From the NCBI GenBank assembly GCA_002368175.1, contig AP018172.1:5893001-5957000 (forward strand): DNA of 64,000 nucleotides. The letters are read 5' to 3'. This document shows positions 34,429 to 41,386 of this stretch, piece after piece. Each line of letters opens with the position of its first letter. Positions within the stretch are counted from its first letter, which is position 1. Position numbers and translations under genes: made by a program. Origin of the DNA: Calothrix sp. NIES-2098. Lineage in GTDB: Bacteria > Cyanobacteriota > Cyanobacteriia > Cyanobacteriales > Nostocaceae. Under the pieces are notes generated by a model. That model was not told the origin of the DNA and made no database searches. It worked only from the letters and a program-made list of their open reading frames with translations.

Positions 34429-36051
34429 ATGTCTTACGTCTCCCTGCTAAAAAATCTACCAGAAATCATCACCCAGCCAACTGGGATAGCAGCTATAGCC
34501 TCTCTTGGCATCCACGGTGCTATTGCGTTGATTGTGCCATTAGTACCTGTAGACTCCAATAAACCCAAAGAATCAGCATCATCAAAAACAGTTGGAGTTA
34601 TGGAATTAAGCCAAGCTGACCAAAATCGGCTGCCACAAATTCCAGGCTCATCTGCACCGATTAATCCACAATCCTCAGTTCTGCTACAGCAATCCCAATT
34701 GCCACAAGTGGATATGGGTGCGCAATCAAGTTTACCGCCGTTACCACCACCACCAGATCCTAATTCTAGTCAGCTGGTATTGCCACCTATCCCATCATCA
34801 CCAAGCAATTACCGCATTGCTGCCCTGCCTAAACAACAGCCTTTAGGGAAATACTCTCAAGGAGATTTCCGATTTGATACCTCTGGTTTCAACTCTAATA
34901 GCAAATTCACGACGCCACCAGCACCGCGTTTTAATAATAGAGAAATAGCATTGGGTGATGCCAAGCCTCTACCTATTAGCAAATTGCCAGTATTGCCTGA
35001 GGCCAAACTACCAGATGGCTTGCCAACCTCTCCAGCGCCTCTTCCAGTTGACGCTACTCCTGTAACACCAAGCAGTGTAAATACCACAGCACAAACTACT
35101 CAGCCCGGAGATAATGCCTCTGGAGTTGCACAAAACGATCAGCTAATAGCTCGGATTGGAAATACTCCGCAAGCTGGCGATAATTTAACCCTAGCTACAG
35201 AAGGGCTACAACCAGGAAAACTGGGGAATACGCCGAGTTTATCTAATGATGCGCCTGCACTGGGAACAGAAAAAGCGATCGCTCAGATTAATGCTTACGA
35301 AGAACTGAGAAAAACTGTTCAGCAAGAGTACCCAAATGCTGTAGAAAAAAGTGTGATCCGTGACACCGTTACTACAGATAAATCAGATTTGCAAGGTTTA
35401 GTATTGGGTCGATTAGTAGTAGACCCTGATGGCAAAGTCCTAGATATCAAGTTTGAAGGACAATCAGTATCGCCTGCTTTGCAAGTAAAAGCTAGAGAGT
35501 ATTTTAGTGCAAATCCTCCCAAGGGAGATAAGCAGATTGCTCATCATCCATTTAGCTTAGAGTTCAAAAATAACAGCAATAACGCTGCTGGAGATACTCA
35601 AAAGCCTGCACCTGCATCAGCAACTACTCTCAAACCATTATTAAATCCAACAGTTAATAGCAATCAACCTGAACCCGCATCAGCGACAACTGTCAAACCA
35701 TCATCCAATTTATTAATCAATAAACTTCAGTCTGTACCTGCACCAGCGCCAACTGCTAAACCAGCATCCAATTTATTAATCAATAAACTTCAGCCTGTAC
35801 CTGCGCCAGCGCCAACTGCTAAACCAATATCCAATTCGTTAATCAATAAACTCCAGTCTGTACCTACGCCAGCAACTAGTGTTAAACCATTAGCTGCACC
35901 ACTATCTACACCAGCAACTACTCTCAAACCATTAGCTGCGCCGGATAGCAACACCAGCCAGCCAACCGCCACTGTGGAATCTGGTAAAAAACTAATACAG
36001 CAGTTGCGTGAACTAAAACAAGAAAGGCAAACTCCTGAGCCTGGCAAATAA
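34429..36051 (+). CDS. TonB-like envelope protein with proline-rich repeats
   Basis: This 540-residue protein has an N-terminal membrane anchor at about residues 19-38 (GIAAIASLGIHGAIALIVPL, with the His common in TonB anchors). A long Pro/Ser-rich periplasmic linker and a TonB-C-like segment follow near residues 295-380 (LVLGRLVVDPDGKVLDIKF). The C-terminal tail has tandem repeats of about 31 residues containing SNLLINKLQ. TonB proteins transmit proton-motive energy to outer-membrane receptors. No exbB/exbD or receptor is adjacent, and the tail after the TonB-C-like part is unusual for a true TonB, so the role is tentative. Confidence 0.65.
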   Translation: MSYVSLLKNLPEIITQPTGIAAIASLGIHGAIALIVPLVPVDSNKPKESASSKTVGVMELSQADQNRLPQIPGSSAPINPQSSVLLQQSQLPQVDMGAQSSLPPLPPPPDPNSSQLVLPPIPSSPSNYRIAALPKQQPLGKYSQGDFRFDTSGFNSNSKFTTPPAPRFNNREIALGDAKPLPISKLPVLPEAKLPDGLPTSPAPLPVDATPVTPSSVNTTAQTTQPGDNASGVAQNDQLIARIGNTPQAGDNLTLATEGLQPGKLGNTPSLSNDAPALGTEKAIAQINAYEELRKTVQQEYPNAVEKSVIRDTVTTDKSDLQGLVLGRLVVDPDGKVLDIKFEGQSVSPALQVKAREYFSANPPKGDKQIAHHPFSLEFKNNSNNAAGDTQKPAPASATTLKPLLNPTVNSNQPEPASATTVKPSSNLLINKLQSVPAPAPTAKPASNLLINKLQPVPAPAPTAKPISNSLINKLQSVPTPATSVKPLAAPLSTPATTLKPLAAPDSNTSQPTATVESGKKLIQQLRELKQERQTPEPGK

Positions 36052-36073
36052 GCTTTATCTTGTCAGGGGAGTC

Positions 36074-36120
36074 AAAAGTCAAGAGTCAAGAGTCAAGATT
36101 AATATGGACTCTTGACTTTT
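36074..36120 (+). terminator. Stem-loop after the TonB-like gene
   Basis: AAAAGTCAAGAGTC (36074-36087) pairs perfectly over 14 bp with GACTCTTGACTTTT (36107-36120), ending in a T-run. The left arm lies in a short heptamer repeat (GTCAAGA), typical of Nostoc. Confidence 0.7.
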
Positions 36121-36336
36121 GAACGCCTGTGTTCTGCGAGAAGCTGCCCTCCAGGCGTCTACACTCAACGGTAGAAACGCTTACCATAGCCAACCTTCGG
36201 TAACACGGCCGACTCTTCTTCATAACTACCGCCAGTAACCTGTGGAGGCGCAACTGCGTTAAGCGGCTTTTCGCAGGTAGCAACTGGCGTTGAAATCCTC
36301 CCGTATACTCAGCGCGTGTGACTGGCTCCTCTTGGG
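36121..36336. repeat. GC-rich dispersed-repeat-like spacer
   Basis: This segment is clearly more GC-rich than its surroundings and carries short motifs (GAACGCCTG, AGAAGCTGC, CAGGCGTCTAC) that recur in Nostoc intergenic repeats. GTAGCAACTGGCGT is shared with the spacer near 30597 in reverse complement. It is open on the minus strand for 65 codons, but I see no protein-like pattern. Confidence 0.5.
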
Positions 36337-36681
36337 CTACCAGCCTGTTTCCGCTTTCTGGAAAACGTAAGCTGCTACCTCCAATATTTCCTCGCTGCTT
36401 AACTTGTTTTTGAAAGAGGGCATAGCATTTTTTCCATTCTGTACCTGGTGGATAATGGCTTGAATAGCGTCTTGGTTATAATTTTCCAGGTAATTTGACA
36501 ATGCCTCTTTTGCGAGAGTTTTATGGCTAATTAGGATGTTACCGCCACCTATATGGCAAGAAGAACAATTAGCATCGAAGATTTTACTTCCATTGGATGT
36601 TTCGGCAGCTAGTGCTGGTAGAGTGAATGTGAATTTAAATAGAGCGATCGCCAACAATAGTATAAATAAAAGTCTTCTCAA
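36337..36681 (-). CDS. petJ: Cytochrome c6
   Basis: A soluble luminal c-type cytochrome that carries electrons from cytochrome b6f to photosystem I or to the terminal oxidase. The precursor has a signal peptide ending PALAA, then mature AETSNG, the heme site CSSCH (about residues 39-43), the Met ligand in NAMPSF and the terminal Trp typical of the family. I propose a TTG start at 36681 because GAGGAG lies six bases upstream. The frame is open to an ATG at 36717, which would add 12 odd residues. It is next to petE, its functional substitute when copper varies. Confidence 0.9.
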   Translation of the reverse strand: MRRLLFILLLAIALFKFTFTLPALAAETSNGSKIFDANCSSCHIGGGNILISHKTLAKEALSNYLENYNQDAIQAIIHQVQNGKNAMPSFKNKLSSEEILEVAAYVFQKAETGW

Positions 36682-37127
36682 GAGATTCTCCTCGCAACAA
36701 CCATTCGGCAACTGCAAAACCTTCGCCAGTAAGTTTTCTACGGTTACTAGAAGCCAGAGAGATTACCAAATGCTATGTGTACTCTATCCTAAGAAGCGAT
36801 AATTTCTGTAGCGCATAAACTCTATTAAGCACAGAAGCATTGAAGTTATATTTTGTTTAGCTTCGCAAGGTTTCAAGCTATCTAGCTTGGGAGTTGCAGA
36901 ATCCGAAGAGGAGCAATATCAAATAGTTAAATATTTTCAGTCAATTTTATTAAAATTAGCGGTGACAAGTTTACCCCTTCCATGACTAGGCTTGAGCCAT
37001 AGTTAGTATTTTAGGCAGGGATAGGACTCGACACCGCTGATTATCCATAGTGTATGTCACTTTAGGATTACGGTAGGTTGCTCTGTGCTAATTTTGCTCA
37101 GAAGCAAGGAAAATCATCAAGTATCAA
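36682..37127. other. Spacer upstream of petJ
   Basis: About 445 bases between petE and petJ, both on the minus strand, probably holding the petJ promoter. No gene is visible. A copper-responsive site would be expected here, but I could not recognise one. Confidence 0.45.
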
Positions 37128-37544
37128 CTATTCGACAACCACTTTGCCAACCATACCAGCACCACGGTGGGGTTCGCAGTAGAAGGTGTATTCACCAGCA
37201 GGCGCATCTGCGGGGATGGTGGTTGTCTCTTTTTGACCTGGACTCATCAACAAGTTTTTGTGAGACAAAGATTTGGCTAAATCACCGCTTTTTGCGGGGT
37301 TGAGAGCAGCATCAAACACCACATTATGGGGAGGAACTTTGTTGTTCACCCACTCAATTGTATCGCCTGGTTTAACGGTGATCTTTTTAGGTTCAAATGC
37401 TAATTGTCCTTTATCAGTACCTAGTTTCACCTGATAAGTTTCAGCAGATGCGCTGGGAGTAAAAATAGCGAAGCTGCTAACAACTAAAAGAATTGTCAAG
37501 ACAGCTAGGCCAAAGCGCCGCAAGCTTGCCGCAATTAATTTCAT
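37128..37544 (-). CDS. petE: Plastocyanin
   Basis: A 138-residue precursor of the luminal blue-copper protein that carries electrons from cytochrome b6f to photosystem I. A signal peptide of about 34 residues ends SASA, with the mature protein starting ETYQVKLG. All four copper ligands are present: His73 (PPHNVVF), Cys123, His126 (FYCEPHRGAGM) and Met131. The length is typical. Confidence 0.97.
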   Translation of the reverse strand: MKLIAASLRRFGLAVLTILLVVSSFAIFTPSASAETYQVKLGTDKGQLAFEPKKITVKPGDTIEWVNNKVPPHNVVFDAALNPAKSGDLAKSLSHKNLLMSPGQKETTTIPADAPAGEYTFYCEPHRGAGMVGKVVVE

Positions 37545-37778
37545 GGCGTTCTCCTAACCTATGTTTTTAATTTCCCTTTCTTATTTTAAATAAAATCAAC
37601 GCCAAATATGACAAACTGTCGTAGATGAATTTTTTTTTAATTAATGGGCAAGATTCAAAAGTAAAAATCTGTGCGATCGGCAAGATATGTGTACAAGCAA
37701 GACGATGAAGACAAATATTCTATTTTAGAAACTAAAAGCAAAAATTTTATTTTTTCTTTAGAAAAGCTCCCTAGCTGC

Positions 37779-38276
37779 TCAAAAATTTTCCGTACCCCAA
37801 CCAGGAGCCTTTTGTGCTGCTGTGAGAATGAAAGCTGCTAAACTCTCTACTTGCGTTTGCGAGAGAAAACTAGGAGTCAGCTGGCGACACCAATAAGTTT
37901 CTTGACTGCCATCATAAGTCATAGGCTGACGCATAAAGCTAACAAGAGCGTTAATACGATCGCGCGGTGGATTAGCACTCTTGAGTGTTGTCAGAGACAG
38001 AGATACTTGGGGGTCGGGCAAAGTTACTCCACCGACGTGACAATTAATACAGTTTGTTTCAAAAAGTTGTTTACCAGCAGACAACTCTAATGGTGAAAAC
38101 AGACGAGTATTGCCTTGTTCATCTACATTTAGGGCTATTGACTCAGTGATATGTAAATAACGCCCTATATAAGGATCGATATTGGCAGCTTGGGCGGGTA
38201 AGGTACTGCTGTGATACACCATTAAGACAATCAGTAAAATTGGGAACAAATAGCGAGTTAAGAATTGATACAGCAT
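37779..38276 (-). CDS. psbV2: Cytochrome c550-like protein PsbV2
   Basis: A 165-residue luminal cytochrome similar to PsbV, lying just downstream of it. A signal peptide ends near PAQAA. The heme site is CINCH (residues 76-80), followed by VGGVTLPDPQ as in PsbV. At the place of the PsbV sixth ligand (His118 there) this protein has TYWCRQL with Cys130 one position off, matching reports that PsbV2 of thermophilic cyanobacteria uses an unusual Cys ligand. It probably does not replace PsbV in photosystem II; its role is unsettled. Confidence 0.85.
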   Translation of the reverse strand: MLYQFLTRYLFPILLIVLMVYHSSTLPAQAANIDPYIGRYLHITESIALNVDEQGNTRLFSPLELSAGKQLFETNCINCHVGGVTLPDPQVSLSLTTLKSANPPRDRINALVSFMRQPMTYDGSQETYWCRQLTPSFLSQTQVESLAAFILTAAQKAPGWGTENF

Positions 38277-38437
38277 CCGCAGCCAATGGAAGTATTGTAA
38301 GTGCGTTGAAAGTTACTGAGATCCGAGTTCTGAGCCCTGAATTTTTGGGCAGTAGAGATTCAAAAAGTAAGTATTTCAAAATCTCCAGCCTTTTTTTTCA
38401 GAACTCAGCACCCAGACCACAGTACTAATAACTAGCT

Positions 38438-38929
38438 TTAGTAATAAATTTTACCACCTCCCCACTTGTCACCAACAACTTTAGGTTGTAGAAGAATATG
38501 ACCAGCGATCGCTTTCAAATCATCGTCAGTCAGATTTCTCATTTCAGTGAAAATATCTGCACTCTTGGTGCTGGGGTGTAATTCCGAAATCTCCTCTTCA
38601 CCGTCATAAGTAGTGGGATTTTTCATATAATCCACCAAGCCTTCAATATTGTTGCGGTTTGGTGTTGCGAGGGCTAGTGCTTCTGGCTCAAGTCCCACGT
38701 TTTGGTTAGTCTTGGTAACGCCCCCTACATGGCATTGAGCGCAAGCGTATTGAAATAAACGTTTACCTTCTTTGACTTGTTTCAAGCTGAGTACAACGGT
38801 ATCACCCTTTTCATTTAACGGTACTGTTCGGGTGGCTGCATCCAGTTCTACGGCTGTCGCGCTACCGACAATAAACTGAAACGTTAGCAAAACAGTAGCT
38901 ACAACAACGCCAATTAATCTTCTAAACAT
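38438..38929 (-). CDS. psbV: Photosystem II cytochrome c550
   Basis: A 163-residue precursor with a signal peptide to about residue 26 (mature VELDAATRTV), heme motif CAQCH (63-67), sixth ligand His118 in ELHPSTKS, and the conserved C-terminus ending KIYY. It is an extrinsic subunit on the luminal face of photosystem II that stabilises the oxygen-evolving Mn cluster. It is the first gene of the cluster psbV, psbV2-like, petE, petJ on this strand. Confidence 0.97.
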   Translation of the reverse strand: MFRRLIGVVVATVLLTFQFIVGSATAVELDAATRTVPLNEKGDTVVLSLKQVKEGKRLFQYACAQCHVGGVTKTNQNVGLEPEALALATPNRNNIEGLVDYMKNPTTYDGEEEISELHPSTKSADIFTEMRNLTDDDLKAIAGHILLQPKVVGDKWGGGKIYY

Positions 38930-38992
38930 TGTTTCCCCTTAAAGATTTTGACACTCAACACAGCTAGTTAGCGTTACTCAATCTCTATGTTG

Positions 38993-39256
38993 CTAATTGT
39001 TTTTTGTCATGAGCCACGAACCAAACCCCCAGATAGCCCTTCTGGTGGCTTCGGTATCACCCACCAAGTCCCTAGTACCTTTTGGGTGTTTCTCAGACAA
39101 TAATTGCGAAATAATTGCCTTTGCAGCCTCCAAAGCCAAACGAGTCTTTTGGTGTTTATCGGCAATTAAGAGTTGCTCGAACAGAGAAAACCCTTTGGCC
39201 ACAGGAATACTGTAGTCTGCTGCTATCTCTGCGATCGATAGGTCTGCAAAACCCAT
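38993..39256 (-). CDS. Conserved small cyanobacterial protein, 87 aa
   Basis: This 87-residue soluble, mostly helical protein begins MGFADLSIAEIAADYSIPV and ends with a Trp-rich segment (AIWGFGSWLMTK). I do not know a function. It lies 63 bases upstream of psbV on the same strand and may share its transcription. The residue pattern is protein-like and codon use is normal, so it is probably real. Confidence 0.65.
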   Translation of the reverse strand: MGFADLSIAEIAADYSIPVAKGFSLFEQLLIADKHQKTRLALEAAKAIISQLLSEKHPKGTRDLVGDTEATRRAIWGFGSWLMTKNN

Positions 39257-39424
39257 AATGTTTTGTTAACTGATATATAGAGATTAAGTCGCTGTAATAC
39301 CAATATCACGTTAAGAGTGCAATTTGTCGCCCAAAATACGGTTCTAGTTCCAGTGGGATTGTGGATGATGGCGGTAAGGAAGTAGAGAAAGCAGGGGACA
39401 AGGAAGACAAATGACTAATGACAA

Positions 39425-40261
39425 TTAACCTTTACCACCAGTAAATGTGACACTTTGAATAAAATAGCGGTTGAAAAAAGCGTAGATTGCTAAAGCTGGT
39501 AGGGTGAATACCATAGAAGCTGCCATGATGTAGTTCCAATAGCTGATGTATTGGCCTTTGAAAGTGTTGAGTCCCAAGGGGAGGGTAAACATTTCTGGGT
39601 CAAACAGAATGACTACAGGTAGCAAAAAATTATTCCAACTACCCATGAAGACAAAAACTGCTTGTGCTGCTAGGGCTGGTTTGGCTAACGGTAAGACAAT
39701 ATGCCGAAAAATCCCCAAGGTATTTAAACCATCAAGTTGTGCGGCTTCTTCTAGTTCCCTAGGAAAATTGATGAAAAACTGCCGCATCATGAAAATAAAG
39801 GTGGCATTGACCATACTAGGAACTATCATGCCTTGGTAAGAATTTAGCCAGCCGATCGCTTTTAAAATCAAAAAGGTAGGAATGAGGGTAATCTGGGCGG
39901 GAACGGCTAAGACTGCCAAAATCAGCAAGAACCAGAAGCGTTTCCCGGCAAAGTGGAGTCTCGCTAAGGCGTAACCTGCCATTGAGTTAAGTAGCAAGTT
40001 TAAAATTGTCACGCTGACAGCAATTAGCACGCTGTTAAATAACCAGCGCCAAAACAGAGGTTCTTGTAAGAATATTTGCTTGTAGTTGTCAAGAGTGAAA
40101 TTCTTTGGTATTAAGCTCTGTCCACCACCGACAATTTCTGATAAGGGCTTAAATGATGATGAAAGTGCCCACAAAAAAGGAATCAGAGTAATAACAGCAT
40201 AAAGCGTGAGTATGACATATAGCAGTACTCTGAGCCAGGAAAAGCGAGAGATGTTAGTCAC
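39425..40261 (-). CDS. Carbohydrate ABC transporter permease (MalG type)
   Basis: This 278-residue protein has six transmembrane segments and the EAA loop EEAAQLDGLNTLGIFRHIVL near residues 180-200. It belongs to the MalG/UgpE-type permeases of CUT1 sugar importers. Its start overlaps the stop of the MalF-type partner by four bases, so the two are translationally coupled. No binding-protein or ATPase gene is near; in cyanobacteria such permeases often share a common ATPase encoded elsewhere. The sugar is unknown. Confidence 0.9.
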   Translation of the reverse strand: MTNISRFSWLRVLLYVILTLYAVITLIPFLWALSSSFKPLSEIVGGGQSLIPKNFTLDNYKQIFLQEPLFWRWLFNSVLIAVSVTILNLLLNSMAGYALARLHFAGKRFWFLLILAVLAVPAQITLIPTFLILKAIGWLNSYQGMIVPSMVNATFIFMMRQFFINFPRELEEAAQLDGLNTLGIFRHIVLPLAKPALAAQAVFVFMGSWNNFLLPVVILFDPEMFTLPLGLNTFKGQYISYWNYIMAASMVFTLPALAIYAFFNRYFIQSVTFTGGKG

Positions 40262-41166
40262 AGTCTTTCACCTCCAAAGAGTCGCCGCTGAATTAAAGTA
40301 ATCGTAATAATTATTGCTGCTAATAAAAAAGCGATCGCAGCTGCATAACCCATCTGTAAATTCCGAAATACAGCTTGGTAAATTAGTAGTACCACAGTTA
40401 AGGTGGCATTGTTTGGGCCGCCAGTACCGCCAGAAAAAATATAAGACTGGTCAAATAATTGAAAAGTCCCAATCACCCCCATCGCGACGACAAAGAAAGT
40501 GACAGGCTGGAGTATGGGGATAGTAACATGGAGAAACGTTTGCCACCCATTCGCCCCATCGAGTTCGGCGGCTTCATAAAGCGATTGGGGGATATCCTGC
40601 AACGCTGCTAGGTAAATTACCATGTAAAACGGCGCTGTTGACCAAATATTCATAATCATGATGCCTTTGAGGGCAACCGCTGGATCTCCTAACCAGTTAT
40701 ATGTAGGTAGCCCCACAGAAGCTAGAAAATTATTCAGTAGCCCATCGGTGTTATAAATCCACATGAAAATCAGCGTTAGAACGGCTGAAGAGGTGACTGT
40801 TGGTAAAAAATAAAGGATGCGCCACCAGTTTTTTCCCCGAATCCCAGAATTTAGAGTGACTGCGAGAACTAGGGCGAGAATAGTTTGAGTTGGGACGACA
40901 ATGGCAACATATTCTGCTGTATTTCTCAAAGCAATCCAAACTCGCTCATCCTCAACCAAGCGCGTGAAATTGCGAAAGCCGATGAACTGGTATTCAATAC
41001 CGCCGAGAAGTTGGACTTTGTGCAGGGAAAGGAAGACCGCATAGAGAATGGGCAATACCACAAAAATGCCCAAAACGAGAATAGCGGGCATCATAAACAG
41101 ATATCCAGCTAGGTTTTCTGTGATATTCAACCTGGGTTTTCTGTTCTGCCTACTAATTTCAAACAC
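40258..41166 (-). CDS. Carbohydrate ABC transporter permease (MalF type)
   Basis: This 302-residue protein has about six transmembrane segments. The EAA loop YEAAELDGANGWQTFLHVTI lies near residues 198-218, and FDQSYIFSGGTGGP follows, as in CUT1 permeases (MalF/UgpA). It is the first gene of a two-gene unit with the MalG-type permease. It would form the heterodimeric channel of a sugar importer with a periplasmic binding protein encoded elsewhere. Confidence 0.9.
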   Translation of the reverse strand: MFEISRQNRKPRLNITENLAGYLFMMPAILVLGIFVVLPILYAVFLSLHKVQLLGGIEYQFIGFRNFTRLVEDERVWIALRNTAEYVAIVVPTQTILALVLAVTLNSGIRGKNWWRILYFLPTVTSSAVLTLIFMWIYNTDGLLNNFLASVGLPTYNWLGDPAVALKGIMIMNIWSTAPFYMVIYLAALQDIPQSLYEAAELDGANGWQTFLHVTIPILQPVTFFVVAMGVIGTFQLFDQSYIFSGGTGGPNNATLTVVLLIYQAVFRNLQMGYAAAIAFLLAAIIITITLIQRRLFGGERL

Positions 41167-41352
41167 AACTAAACCTCCGCTTAATCGCGCATCAACCCGG
41201 CTGTGGCGAAGGGTTGTGCATGATTATTTATCGTACTCCTACCGGGAAAGCTTTGTTCGGAAATAGTAAAGTGCTACCAGATGTACCCAAAAAAGCGTCA
41301 CCTGTGTAAGTTAACTACATATACAACTTAGGGAAATATATATTTGCTCCCC

Positions 41353-41364
41353 TGGGGAATACTC
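41353..41364 (+). promoter_or_regulatory. Shared upstream element, copy before the AAA+ gene
   Basis: TGGGGAATACTC lies 22 bases before the ATG. Its first 11 bases are identical to the element before the kinase remnant (45539-45549), and it resembles TGGGAAYACTAA before the other kinases. It could be a -10-type promoter element or a protein site. Confidence 0.4.
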
Positions 41365-41386
41365 ACTTAGCTAATAAAGTTACAAA

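Noticed and set aside
36086..36283. Minus-strand 65-codon frame after the TonB-like gene
   Set aside because: It is Arg/Leu-rich without a recognisable pattern and lies in a hairpin plus dispersed-repeat region.
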